A stretch of 35,145 nucleotides of DNA from the NCBI GenBank assembly GCA_905480475.1, contig CAJQQO010000125.1, positions 1 to 35,145 on the forward strand. Direction: 5' to 3'. The DNA is from an uncultured Pseudomonadales bacterium (GTDB lineage Bacteria > Pseudomonadota > Gammaproteobacteria > Pseudomonadales > UBA7434). The notes under the pieces were generated by a model. The model was not told the DNA's origin, made no database searches, and saw only the letters and a program-made list of their open reading frames with translations. Position numbers and translations under genes: made by a program. Below, one piece after another: positions 1 through 7,550 of this stretch (its first letter is position 1; the number at the start of each line of letters is the position of its first letter).

Positions 1-1
1 A

Positions 2-172
2 GTGGTGAGTTTGCCGCATGGTTGGGGGCATAAACGTAAAGGTGTAAATATGCAAATTGCATCTGCGCAAGAAGGTGTTAGTTGTAATGATTTAACGGAT
101 GAAAAGTTGATTGATAAAGCCAGTGGTAATGCAGCACTTAATGGTGTGCCGGTTAGGGTGGTGGTCGTTTGA
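2..172 (+). CDS. Molybdopterin oxidoreductase, C-terminal fragment
   Basis: This is the last 56 codons of a gene that begins upstream of the window, open from base 2 to a TGA at 170-172. The translation contains the stretch SLPHGWGH near its start, then CNDLTDEKLIDKASGNAALNG and a valine-rich end. That pattern (LPHGWGH, N-LTD, SG-AALNG-PV-V) is typical of the molybdopterin-dinucleotide-binding domain closing formate dehydrogenase or DMSO reductase-type oxidoreductases. The catalytic part lies outside the window, so substrate and subfamily cannot be given. An internal ATG at 50 is not a credible start because the homologous pattern begins upstream of it. Confidence 0.75.
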   Translation: MVSLPHGWGHKRKGVNMQIASAQEGVSCNDLTDEKLIDKASGNAALNGVPVRVVVV

Positions 173-489
173 TTTTTTATTTTTGATTGATTCAATTCCT
201 CTCTGTTTTTTTAACCCTGACAATCCACCGACTCCTAGGCTGACTGGGGGATCAATATATTGACTGTGTGTTTAACTACGGGTTTTGCGGCCGCAATTTA
301 TGTAATTAAAAACTTGAAGTTCTATATCGCATAAACCATGCTGCTTTCCTGAATAAGTGTAAAATTTAAAAAGAACGGTATCTATTAATAAATGCTGCGC
401 AGGTACCAGTCACAGCTATATCGTGAGTGCTTAAGTAGATCGCTAAGAGCGACTCTACAGACTTTTTCGTTTAATAAAAAAGGTAGGCT
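173..489. other. Intergenic region, no gene seen
   Basis: This 317-bp stretch separates the molybdopterin oxidoreductase tail from the DUF1295 gene. It is AT-rich with several T-runs just after the upstream stop, but I find no convincing hairpin terminator and no open frame with a plausible start. A GGTAGG-like ribosome binding site sits at its right edge, just before the ATG at 490. Confidence 0.5.
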
Positions 490-1404
490 ATGAAGTATTT
501 CTCTCCACTAATTCCCTTTCTAGCCGGTTGGGCTTTATTACTGATTACTATGAGTTTTTCTGAAATTAGTTTAATTAACGGCTTATTGCAATTATTGTTA
601 TTTGCTCTCGTTGTATGCCTACCCACTTGGCGCACAGGCCGAATGTCGTATGTTGATATTGGCTGGCCGTGGGGGCTTACCGTAATTGGTATAGTGACTT
701 GGTTGTTTAGCTCCGGTGATCCGATACGCGTTGCGATTGTAAGTATCGCTTATATCTTTGCTGGTGGTCGTATGGGAATTGGTGCTATTCAACTCTTGCG
801 ATTAGGCCACTTAAATACCGAGCTGCCTCGATATGAATTTCAAAAGCGTCGTTGGGCGAAGGCGGGCAAAACCAATACTGTTTTGGCAATGCAAATTGAA
901 GCAATTTTACAAGGCTTAGCTAATGCAGCATTTTTGGCGTTTCCTGCATTTATCATTGCCGCAAACCCGAGTGCAGAAATTTCGATATTTGAGATACTGG
1001 GTATTATTATTTGGTTGAGTTCTTTTGTAATGGAATCCCTTGCCGACAAGCAAAAGTTAAGCTTTTTAAGATCAATGAAATCATCGGGTAAGAAAAATAC
1101 TGTATGTAATGTTGGTCTATGGAAGTACAGTCGCCACCCAAATTATTTTGCAGAGTGGATGGTGTGGAATGCGCTAGTGATTGCCGCGATACCGTCGTGG
1201 TTGGCGCTATATTCGTCTGAGCATATTGTGGTATTTGCGTTGTTAGGGGTTGGTTTGCTACTTGTTTCAAGATTTATGTACACCACCTTGGTTCGATATA
1301 CCGGTGCAGTGCCCGCTGAATTTTATTCAGTACAGAAAAGACCCGAGTACAAAGCTTACCAGCAAACAACGAATATGTTTTTCCCTGGACCTAGAAAACA
1401 CTAG
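490..1404 (+). CDS. DUF1295 / steroid 5-alpha-reductase-like membrane protein
   Basis: A 304-residue integral membrane protein with about six to eight hydrophobic segments spread along its length. Near residues 213-222 it carries SRHPNYFAEW, the signature of the DUF1295 branch of the steroid 5-alpha-reductase C-terminal superfamily, where the His, Pro, Asn and Glu belong to the NADPH-binding pocket. Family members reduce enone double bonds in sterols or related lipids, but most bacterial DUF1295 proteins have no proven substrate. The ATG at 490 has a GGTAGG-type ribosome binding site. It is a single gene with no tightly linked partner. The lipid-catabolic flavour of the rest of the window fits a lipid or steroid reductase, but that link is inference. 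Confidence 0.8.
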   Translation: MKYFSPLIPFLAGWALLLITMSFSEISLINGLLQLLLFALVVCLPTWRTGRMSYVDIGWPWGLTVIGIVTWLFSSGDPIRVAIVSIAYIFAGGRMGIGAIQLLRLGHLNTELPRYEFQKRRWAKAGKTNTVLAMQIEAILQGLANAAFLAFPAFIIAANPSAEISIFEILGIIIWLSSFVMESLADKQKLSFLRSMKSSGKKNTVCNVGLWKYSRHPNYFAEWMVWNALVIAAIPSWLALYSSEHIVVFALLGVGLLLVSRFMYTTLVRYTGAVPAEFYSVQKRPEYKAYQQTTNMFFPGPRKH

Positions 1405-1510
1405 TGGAACGGCGGGCACAGAATTTGCGAAGTTCTTATTGGTTCAAGTCCGGATGTAAATTTAGCGTGTTTAAGTGAGAATGTTTAGCCGAACTGGCTC
1501 TGATAAATTA

Positions 1511-1597
1511 TGGTGCCCAGGAGAGGACTTGAACCTCCACCTTCTTGCGAAGACCAGCACCTGAAGCTGGCGTGTCTACCAATTTCACCACCTGGGC
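1511..1597 (-). tRNA. tRNA-Leu (anticodon CAG)
   Basis: Read on the minus strand, an 87-nt sequence starts GCCCAGG and ends CCTGGGC followed by an encoded ACCA. The acceptor stem pairs fully. The D-arm has the TGGTAGAC pattern, the anticodon stem CCAGC/GCTGG encloses loop TTCAGGT, there is a long class-II variable arm as expected for leucine, and the T-arm contains GGTTCAAGTCC. The anticodon CAG (complement at 1561-1563) reads CUG codons. A tRNA-Leu next to rnr is a common gammaproteobacterial arrangement, although here the tRNA is on the opposite strand from rnr. Confidence 0.96.
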
Positions 1598-1644
1598 GTA
1601 TTAACTAGATGGGTTTATGTCTAAATTGTTACTGTTCGGCTAAC

Positions 1645-1713
1645 CTGTGTCGACACGCTACGCGTGGCCGTTCACGCACATCCGGTGCTCCACGGCACTT
1701 GGCCATCCTGGCC
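1645..1713. repeat. GC-rich palindrome-bearing segment beside tRNA remnant
   Basis: The segment is much richer in G and C than its flanks. It contains several short inverted repeats: the perfect 10-bp palindrome GTGTCGACAC at 1647-1656, the palindrome ACGCGT close by, GTG/CAC pairs, and GGCCA-TCC-TGGCC at 1701-1713. It abuts the truncated tRNA-Leu copy exactly where tRNA similarity ends. This resembles a dispersed intergenic palindromic element, but only one copy is visible here, so repetition in the genome is unproven. Confidence 0.35.
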
Positions 1714-1740
1714 ATCGTCTACCAATTCCACCACCTAAAC
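1714..1740 (-). pseudogene. tRNA-Leu 5'-half remnant
   Basis: On the minus strand, bases 1736 down to 1717 match the acceptor/D-arm part of the intact tRNA-Leu (1593 down to 1574) with one mismatch in 20. The first seven bases differ (GTTTAGG rather than GCCCAGG). Beyond the D-arm the similarity stops and GC-rich, palindrome-containing sequence follows (about 1645-1713, including GTGTCGACAC and GGCCA-TCC-TGGCC). I find no anticodon arm or T-arm with GGTTC, so this is not a working tRNA. It is either a decayed second leucine tRNA or a partial duplication. Confidence 0.6.
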
Positions 1741-1954
1741 ATGTTAGTTAGAGATCGGCTTGCTCTGTATGACCAAAGCACTAATGGCTTCCAAGACCCA
1801 ACGCGGAGCGCACTTTAACGACCCCTTATCCAGCTGTCAATTTCTTCTGTCAATTTTACCTGCTTCGCCGTTATAAACACTTTTACTTCCACCTAATGAT
1901 GTTATGGTAATCAACATTATAGAAATCAAAAAATTTTCAAATTCCCTAATATTC

Positions 1955-1960
1955 GAGGTG
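1955..1960 (+). promoter_or_regulatory. Ribosome binding site that decides the rnr start
   Basis: GAGGTG lies four bases upstream of the GTG at 1964. The alternative ATG at 1904 would add 20 hydrophobic residues unlike RNase R amino termini and has no comparable site. Confidence 0.6.
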
Positions 1961-1963
1961 TCT

Positions 1964-4630
1964 GTGGCCAAGCGCTCAAACAAAAATAAACCTAAAAACC
2001 GCTCTGATAATGCGGCAGATCCTCATGCTGATCGAGAATCACGCAATTATGAAAACCCCATTGCGAGCCGTGAACTAATTTTAGAGCTTATTAAAGAGGC
2101 CGGTGCTTTAAGTCGTCCGCAGCTTATTAAAGAATTAAATATTAAGGGACAAGAGAGCCGCGAAGCTTTGCGCCGTCGCTTAAGAGCGATGGAGCGCGAT
2201 AACCAAATTTTATTTCGTAAACATGATGAGAGTTTTTATATCCCCGAGAAGCAATCGCTGTTGCAAGGAATTGTAGAAGCACATCGCGATGGTTACGGTT
2301 TTTTGTTGCTAGACGGGCAAGAGGATATTTATCTTAGCGAGCGTGAAATGCGCCAGGTGTTTCATGGCGATGAGGTATTGGTTCGACCCGCTGGCCGCAG
2401 TCGACGCGGTGGAGTTGAGGGTAAGATCGATAGCGTTGTTAAACGCGCTAACGAATATCTTGTGGGGCGGCTTGCTCGTGAGTCCGATTTATATTTTGTG
2501 GTGCCAGATAACCCGCGCATCGGTCAGGATATTTTATTACCTAAGGGTATCCATAGTTTGGAAGTGGAGCCGGGTGATTATGTTAGCGTTAAGATTATTG
2601 CTTACCCCACTCAGCGCACACCGGCAGAAGGTGTGATCGATGAAGTCCTTGGTAGCGCACTCGCTCCCGGATTAGAAATCGATTTGGCTATTCGCTCCCA
2701 CGATCTTCCTTACCGTTGGCCCGATGCAGTTATTGCCGAAGCGGGTAAGCTGGACGATGAGCCGGAAGAAAGCGATAAACAACATCGTGTTGATTTACGC
2801 GATTTACCGCTAGTCACCATTGATGGCGAAGATGCTAGAGACTTTGATGACGCGGTTTATTGTAAGGCGCGCAAAGGCGGTGGTTTTACGCTTTGGGTGG
2901 CTATCGCCGATGTATCGCATTATGTGCCTGTGGGGTCTGCGCTTGATCAGCAAGCCTATGAGCGAAGTACCTCGGTGTATTTTCCTGGTCGAGTTGTGCC
3001 TATGCTGCCGGAAGCAATATCCAATGGTTTGTGTTCGCTTAAGCCCGATGTTGATCGTTTATGCATGGTAAGTGAAATTGATATTAGTGCGCGCGGTAAA
3101 GTTACTCGTCACCAGTTTTATGAAGCCGTGATGCATTCTCACGCGCGACTGACTTATAACGAAGTCGCTGAGGCGCTTGGCTTAACAGAAAAATCTCCGC
3201 GTGCAGGTTTAATGAAGCGCCTGCAAGGTTTGATGCCCGAGCTAGAAAATCTTAATTCGCTTTATCAATGTTTGCGCGCCGAGCGAAGCAAACGTGGTGC
3301 TATTGATTTTGAAACGACAGAAACCAAAATTATTTTTAATGCCGATAGAAAAATTGAAACCATAGCGCCGGTATTTCGTAACGATGCGCATAAAATTATT
3401 GAAGAGTGTATGTTATGCGCTAATGTTGCGGCAGCTAATTTTTTAGCTTCGCAAGAAAAGCCAGTTTTATATCGTGTGCATGAAGGGCCTAAAGAACAAA
3501 AGCTCGATAACTTGCGCTTGTATTTAGGTGAGCTGGGTTTAAGTCTAAGTGGCGGTTTAAAGCCGAGCCCTAATGATTACCAAGTATTGATGCAAGCGAT
3601 TGAAGGGCGACCCGATGCGCATTTAATTCAAATTATGATGCTGCGTTCACTTAGCCAGGCTGTGTATCAGCCGGATAATGAAGGTCACTTTGGCCTGGCC
3701 TATCCCGCCTATTTACATTTCACCTCGCCTATTCGCCGCTATCCCGATCTGTTAGTTCATCGCGCTATACGCAGTGTTATTCGCTCGCGCAAAAACGATG
3801 ATCAAGTCCGCAAAGTACCGGGTACAAAACCGATTGCTAAAAAGCATATTTATCCCTATGAAATGACGGATATCGTTGCTGCGGGTATCCACACTTCAAT
3901 GGCTGAACGCCGCGCCGATGATGCGACTCGAGACGTAACAGCTTGGCTTAAATGCGAGTACTTGCAAGATCGAATCGGTGAGTCCTTTGCCGGAGTGATA
4001 TCGGGTGTTACTCGCTTTGGTTTATTTGTCGAACTTAAAGATTTATATGTTGAAGGCTTGGTGCATATTAATAATCTCGGCAACGACTTCTTTCACTTTG
4101 ATCAAGCGCAACAGCGATTGCTTGGCGAGCGAACCCGTAAGGTTTATCGTCTGGGTGGTGCTATTGATGTGGTGGTCGCTCGTGTTGACTTGGATGAGCG
4201 CAAAGTTGATTTGGAAATAAACGCGGTGGCGAAGCGGGGCGGAGTTAAGAAAGCTTCGGCTAAGAAGGGAGCGGATAAAAACACAGCGGGCAGAAAAGGC
4301 TCTGGCAAAAAAGCAGACCCGACTAAAAACAAAACCGGTCAAAAAGATAAAAAGAAAAATAGCGGTAAAAAACGTAAAGCTAAAGCCTTAGCGAAGGCTG
4401 GGTCTAAACGTAAGTCCACCGGTGGCAAGTCTAGTGATGGGCGATCAAGTGACGATAAGCCAAATAATGGGAAATCAAAAAAGCCAGCAGTAATAGCGAA
4501 GCCTTTAAAGAAAAATAAAGTGAAGAAAACGCAGGAAAAGAATAAGTCTGATCATACGACTGCGAAGCCAGTAAAACCTGTGCGCAAGCAATCTAAAGCA
4601 ACAGCTAAGAATAAGAAATCGCGCCCATAA
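1964..4630 (+). CDS. rnr: Ribonuclease R
   Basis: A processive 3'-to-5' exoribonuclease acting on structured RNA, including rRNA and tmRNA-tagged messages. Using the GTG at 1964 the protein has 888 residues. The order is: the YENPI-SRELIL start and winged-helix region (about 28-95), cold-shock/OB domains (about 100-240), and the RNB catalytic domain. RNB contains DGEDARDFDDAV (288-299) with the magnesium-binding aspartates, and the region that reads HFTSPIRRYPDL. An S1 domain (about 669-750) follows. The last roughly 134 residues are a low-complexity Lys/Ser/Ala/Gly tail, clearly longer than the short basic tail of the E. coli enzyme. In many gammaproteobacteria rlmB follows directly, but here it is 13.7 kb away. 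Confidence 0.97.
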   Translation: MAKRSNKNKPKNRSDNAADPHADRESRNYENPIASRELILELIKEAGALSRPQLIKELNIKGQESREALRRRLRAMERDNQILFRKHDESFYIPEKQSLLQGIVEAHRDGYGFLLLDGQEDIYLSEREMRQVFHGDEVLVRPAGRSRRGGVEGKIDSVVKRANEYLVGRLARESDLYFVVPDNPRIGQDILLPKGIHSLEVEPGDYVSVKIIAYPTQRTPAEGVIDEVLGSALAPGLEIDLAIRSHDLPYRWPDAVIAEAGKLDDEPEESDKQHRVDLRDLPLVTIDGEDARDFDDAVYCKARKGGGFTLWVAIADVSHYVPVGSALDQQAYERSTSVYFPGRVVPMLPEAISNGLCSLKPDVDRLCMVSEIDISARGKVTRHQFYEAVMHSHARLTYNEVAEALGLTEKSPRAGLMKRLQGLMPELENLNSLYQCLRAERSKRGAIDFETTETKIIFNADRKIETIAPVFRNDAHKIIEECMLCANVAAANFLASQEKPVLYRVHEGPKEQKLDNLRLYLGELGLSLSGGLKPSPNDYQVLMQAIEGRPDAHLIQIMMLRSLSQAVYQPDNEGHFGLAYPAYLHFTSPIRRYPDLLVHRAIRSVIRSRKNDDQVRKVPGTKPIAKKHIYPYEMTDIVAAGIHTSMAERRADDATRDVTAWLKCEYLQDRIGESFAGVISGVTRFGLFVELKDLYVEGLVHINNLGNDFFHFDQAQQRLLGERTRKVYRLGGAIDVVVARVDLDERKVDLEINAVAKRGGVKKASAKKGADKNTAGRKGSGKKADPTKNKTGQKDKKKNSGKKRKAKALAKAGSKRKSTGGKSSDGRSSDDKPNNGKSKKPAVIAKPLKKNKVKKTQEKNKSDHTTAKPVKPVRKQSKATAKNKKSRP

Positions 4631-4654
4631 AAAAACGCCAGTAAAACTGGCGTT
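4629..4654 (-). terminator. Hairpin with T-tract on the minus strand, after rnr
   Basis: An 8-bp perfect stem (4634-4641 with 4647-4654) encloses a 5-base loop. On the plus strand the 3' side continues TTAAATAAT, a poor U-tract. On the minus strand the stem is followed by seven Ts that overlap the rnr stop codon. It may act in both directions, but the better intrinsic-terminator geometry is for minus-strand transcription. Confidence 0.5.
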
Positions 4655-5322
4655 AAATAATGAGGTTATTACTTTAAAACTTTTGCCGACTAGGTCGGTT
4701 TCGAACAATGATTCTTGATCAGATGGAGCTATATAACCATATCGATTTACTAAAAAAAATGGGACACGAGGTCCCCTTAAGGTCAGCAAGTCTGAAAAAC
4801 CATCCTCGAAGCCGAATTTTTAGCTCAGCGTTGAGTGGGTCTCTATCGCGCTAATGTGCTCATTTTGGCGCTGCCCGATTAAAATAAGCTATATTTAACA
4901 ATGAGATACGGTGCTCCCTCAGCTTCGGCTAACTAGCCCTATTGCTTAATAAACTCAGTGCGAGAGCCTTGTGGCTAAGTAATCAGTGGCTTTTTTAAGT
5001 CTTTGCAACATTAACAAAAAACCATAATTATTTAATATTTACCAAAAATCGAGGCTAAAAATAGGCTGTTTTGACGGCATCAACAGGGTTAATCATTACA
5101 GCAATGATATTGGCATAAGCTGTTCAATATCGGTCGATTTGACTGTTTCTAGCATGGATTACATTTGGCTTGGCTATTATCCTTTGCCTCTATCTTGAAC
5201 CTATCTTATTCAGCCAGCTTAATTGAACGTTTGCCTGAGCGAATTTATCTAAAGCCATGCTTTATACAGCTGCGAGGAATCAGGCGAGCGGCTATTTCTC
5301 TTACATAAACAGGAATTTATTT
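4655..5322. other. Long gene-free region after rnr
   Basis: About 670 bp with no credible protein gene on either strand; only very short open frames without ribosome binding sites occur. Apart from the hairpin at 4753-4776 it holds AT-rich sequence (for example around 5020-5045). A TTGACG and a TTGACT on the plus strand (near 5071 and 5138) lack a convincing -10 partner. It could contain the amidohydrolase promoter and possibly a small RNA. Confidence 0.4.
4753..4776 (-). terminator. Minus-oriented terminator-like hairpin
   Basis: A 5-bp stem GGGAC/GTCCC (4761-4765 with 4771-4775) has the loop ACGAG. It is preceded on the plus strand by a run of eight As, so on the minus strand it reads as stem, loop, stem, then A and eight Ts. 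No minus-strand coding gene lies upstream of it, which makes its purpose unclear. Confidence 0.4.
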
Positions 5323-6516
5323 ATGACCGATCTTGGCTATTTGCCCTTTGATTGCGATAACCATTATTACGAATCGCATGATGCGTTTACCCGTCATGTG
5401 CCCAAAAATATGCAACGTCGCTGCGTGCAGTGGGCAGAGATCGATGGACGTAAACGGCATATTGTTGGTGGCCGCGTCGCTAATGCTGTGTCTAACCCAA
5501 CTTGGAATCCTATTGCCAAGCCCGGTGCGATTTCCGCTTACCTTCGTGGTAATCCCGATAAGCTACAGCCGTCTGAATTACTGGGCGAATCTGAGCCGCT
5601 GCCTGATTATTATATTAACAACGCTGCGCGTGTTGCCAAGCTGGACGAGCAGGGCTTGGAAGCGATGTGGTTGTTCCCAACTTTAGGCGTACTTTACGAA
5701 GAATTGTTAAAGCACGATACTGAAGCTGTTAAAGCTCAGTTTCGCGCCTTTAACCGATGGTTAGATGAAGACTGGGGCTGTAATTATAAAAATCGAATTT
5801 TTGCCTCACCGTATATTAGTTTGTGCGATGTTGATTTTGCTTGCGAAGAATTGGAGTGGGCTTTAGCACAAGGTGCGCGAACGGTTGTTATGCGACCTGC
5901 TGCGGTATGGACGGCAAACGATGGTGTGTTATCACCCGCGCATCCCAAGTTTGATCCTTTTTGGTCACGAGTTAACGAAGCTGGAATTACAGTGGTTGTT
6001 CACGCATCAGATTCTGGTTACACCACGCACGGTTATGTTGACGACGGGTTTAGCTCCGATGGGTTAACCGCAGCGATGGCGCCAAATATCAAACACTTTA
6101 ATATTGAACGTGCTGCCTATGACTTTCTGGCAACCCTTTGCTATGAAAAATTGTTTGAACGTTTTCCGAATGTGCGTATTGCATCTATTGAAAACGGCGC
6201 AGAATTTTTACCCGATTTATTTAGAAAACTAAGACAGTCACGCGATCGTTTGGCGGTAACCGGTTATTATAAAGAAGATCCGGGCGAGTTATTTAAACAA
6301 CATGTTTGGATTAACCCTTTCTGGGAAGATGATGTTTACGAAGTAGAAGAAATAATGGGTGCGGATAGAGTTATCTTTGGCTCGGATTGGCCGCATATCG
6401 AAGGTATGCCAAACCCCTTGGATTACGTTGATGAGCTATCCAAGTTTGATGATGTTAAGAAAAAACGTATTCTTCGTGAAAATGTTTTAGAGCTTAACGA
6501 GTTGCGTCCTCGCTAG
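5323..6516 (+). CDS. Amidohydrolase-2 family metal-dependent hydrolase
   Basis: With the ATG at 5323 the protein has 397 residues; AGGA eight bases upstream supports this over an upstream ATG at 5257 that has no such site. It belongs to the TIM-barrel amidohydrolase-2 (COG2159, ACMSD-like) superfamily. Visible marks are the early DCDNHYYE metal motif (10-17), VVVHASDSGY (224-233) with the barrel His, a conserved Glu in SIENGAEFLPDL (about 288-299), and the GSDWPH motif (353-358) with the catalytic Asp. Members decarboxylate or hydrolyse small organic acids. This subfamily, with a DCD-N-H start, is common near lipid/steroid catabolism genes in actinobacteria and marine proteobacteria, but its substrate is unknown. 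It appears monocistronic, with its own terminator. Confidence 0.85.
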   Translation: MTDLGYLPFDCDNHYYESHDAFTRHVPKNMQRRCVQWAEIDGRKRHIVGGRVANAVSNPTWNPIAKPGAISAYLRGNPDKLQPSELLGESEPLPDYYINNAARVAKLDEQGLEAMWLFPTLGVLYEELLKHDTEAVKAQFRAFNRWLDEDWGCNYKNRIFASPYISLCDVDFACEELEWALAQGARTVVMRPAAVWTANDGVLSPAHPKFDPFWSRVNEAGITVVVHASDSGYTTHGYVDDGFSSDGLTAAMAPNIKHFNIERAAYDFLATLCYEKLFERFPNVRIASIENGAEFLPDLFRKLRQSRDRLAVTGYYKEDPGELFKQHVWINPFWEDDVYEVEEIMGADRVIFGSDWPHIEGMPNPLDYVDELSKFDDVKKKRILRENVLELNELRPR

Positions 6517-6536
6517 TAATCGCCTAAGAAAAAAAG

Positions 6537-6566
6537 ACCGCTGTCCTATTTGGGTAGCGGTTTTTG
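6537..6566 (+). terminator. Rho-independent terminator after the amidohydrolase
   Basis: A stem of about 10 bp (6537-6546 with 6552-6561, including two G-T pairs), a TATTT-type loop, and an immediate run of Ts on the plus strand, preceded by an A-run. It starts about 20 bp after the stop codon at 6516. Confidence 0.85.
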
Positions 6567-6759
6567 TCTATTCGAAAGGGTACTTTTCTTTTGTTAATCA
6601 AGGGTGGTTTTAAAATCGTTTCGCTTTTCGCCCCTCGCAAAACTTTCAAATAGCTAAAGCCCGCATAGCGAATCGGCTCTGTTATAAACTCTTGAAATAA
6701 ATCGCCAAAATATATAGATTGACCATTTAATGCACAGCTGCTAGTGTGTCAAAAATAAT

Positions 6760-6765
6760 TATAAT
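6760..6765 (+). promoter_or_regulatory. Putative -10 box for the cyclophilin gene
   Basis: A perfect TATAAT lies 18 bp upstream of the ATG at 6784. No good -35 box is found at 16-18 bp spacing. If used, the leader would be only about a dozen bases, which would fit the absence of a clear ribosome binding site. Confidence 0.35.
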
Positions 6766-6783
6766 CCAGTTGAAAACTTCACT

Positions 6784-7512
6784 ATGCATGCTCACAGCAA
6801 TACGCTTAAAACAATAAAAACGGCTATCGGTTCTTGCGTTTTGTTATTCACCTACTTGTGGGTATCAATTGCCACAGCTGAGACAACCACCAACGTTTAT
6901 TTGGAAACCAGTTTAGGAATTATTGAAATTGAATTACGCCCGGATGCGGCTCCGGGCCATGTAGAAAACTTTTTAAACTACGTGAATGATGGCGATTTCG
7001 ACAATAGCTTTGTTCATCGCAGTGTCAGCGGTTTTATTATTCAAGGCGGTGGTTTTAGTTATATTGATCAAACCTTTGGCTTTGTCCCCACGGATTCGCC
7101 CATACAAAATGAATTTGGCTTATCGAATACGCGTGGTACGGTAGCGATGGCAAAGGTGGGTAGCGACCCCAATAGTGCAACTAGCCAATGGTTTATTAAT
7201 TTAGCTGACAACTCAGCCAACCTTGATTTGCAAAATGGCGGCTTTACCGTATTTGGAGTGGTAGTAAAGGGTATGGATGTTGCTGATGCTATCGCGGCCT
7301 TGCCCATCATTAATACCGGTAGTGCCATTGGCGCTGAGCTCCCGGTTCGCAATACACCGATTGAAGAACCGGTAGAATGGGAAAATCATTTAGTGTTAAT
7401 TAATCGTGCCACTGAGAATTCATTTTCTGTTCCAAGCTTACCGCCGTTGGGTGTTGCCGTTCTGTTGATAATACTTGCAGGTATCAAGCGAATTGATTAT
7501 TTTGTAGGATGA
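6784..7512 (+). CDS. Secreted cyclophilin-type peptidyl-prolyl isomerase with C-terminal anchor
   Basis: A 242-residue protein with a Sec signal peptide (cleavage expected after ATA, about residue 32). A cyclophilin domain follows from about 36 to 208, with the family pattern VETSLGIIEIEL-like start, SFVHRSVSGFIIQGGG (catalytic Arg in HR), and SQWFIN. It would catalyse proline cis-trans isomerisation in the periplasm or at the envelope. After the domain is a short linker and then VPSLPPLG, about 12 hydrophobic residues, KR and six more residues. This resembles the tripartite C-terminal sorting tails (IPTL-CTERM/PEP-CTERM-like) rather than ordinary periplasmic PpiA, which lacks such a tail. 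The mtfA-like gene begins 38 bp downstream, so the two may be co-transcribed. Confidence 0.9.
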   Translation: MHAHSNTLKTIKTAIGSCVLLFTYLWVSIATAETTTNVYLETSLGIIEIELRPDAAPGHVENFLNYVNDGDFDNSFVHRSVSGFIIQGGGFSYIDQTFGFVPTDSPIQNEFGLSNTRGTVAMAKVGSDPNSATSQWFINLADNSANLDLQNGGFTVFGVVVKGMDVADAIAALPIINTGSAIGAELPVRNTPIEEPVEWENHLVLINRATENSFSVPSLPPLGVAVLLIILAGIKRIDYFVG

Positions 7513-7550
7513 TCATTGAGTTAAGCAATAGAGCTTAGGGAATATTCATT

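Noticed and set aside
1610-1740. A complete second tRNA with a large insertion, ending in a CCA at 1612-1610
   Set aside because: The outer seven bases nearly pair (one mismatch), but no T-arm or anticodon arm can be drawn between them, so the pairing is probably chance.
1609-1818. A 69-codon open frame on the plus strand downstream of the tRNA
   Set aside because: It runs through the tRNA remnant and the GC-rich palindromic block, has no ribosome binding site and reads as repeat sequence rather than protein.
4043-4342. Minus-strand frames over the RNase R S1 domain and tail
   Set aside because: They lie entirely inside rnr, and the lysine-rich tail naturally produces open Phe/Leu-rich antisense frames.
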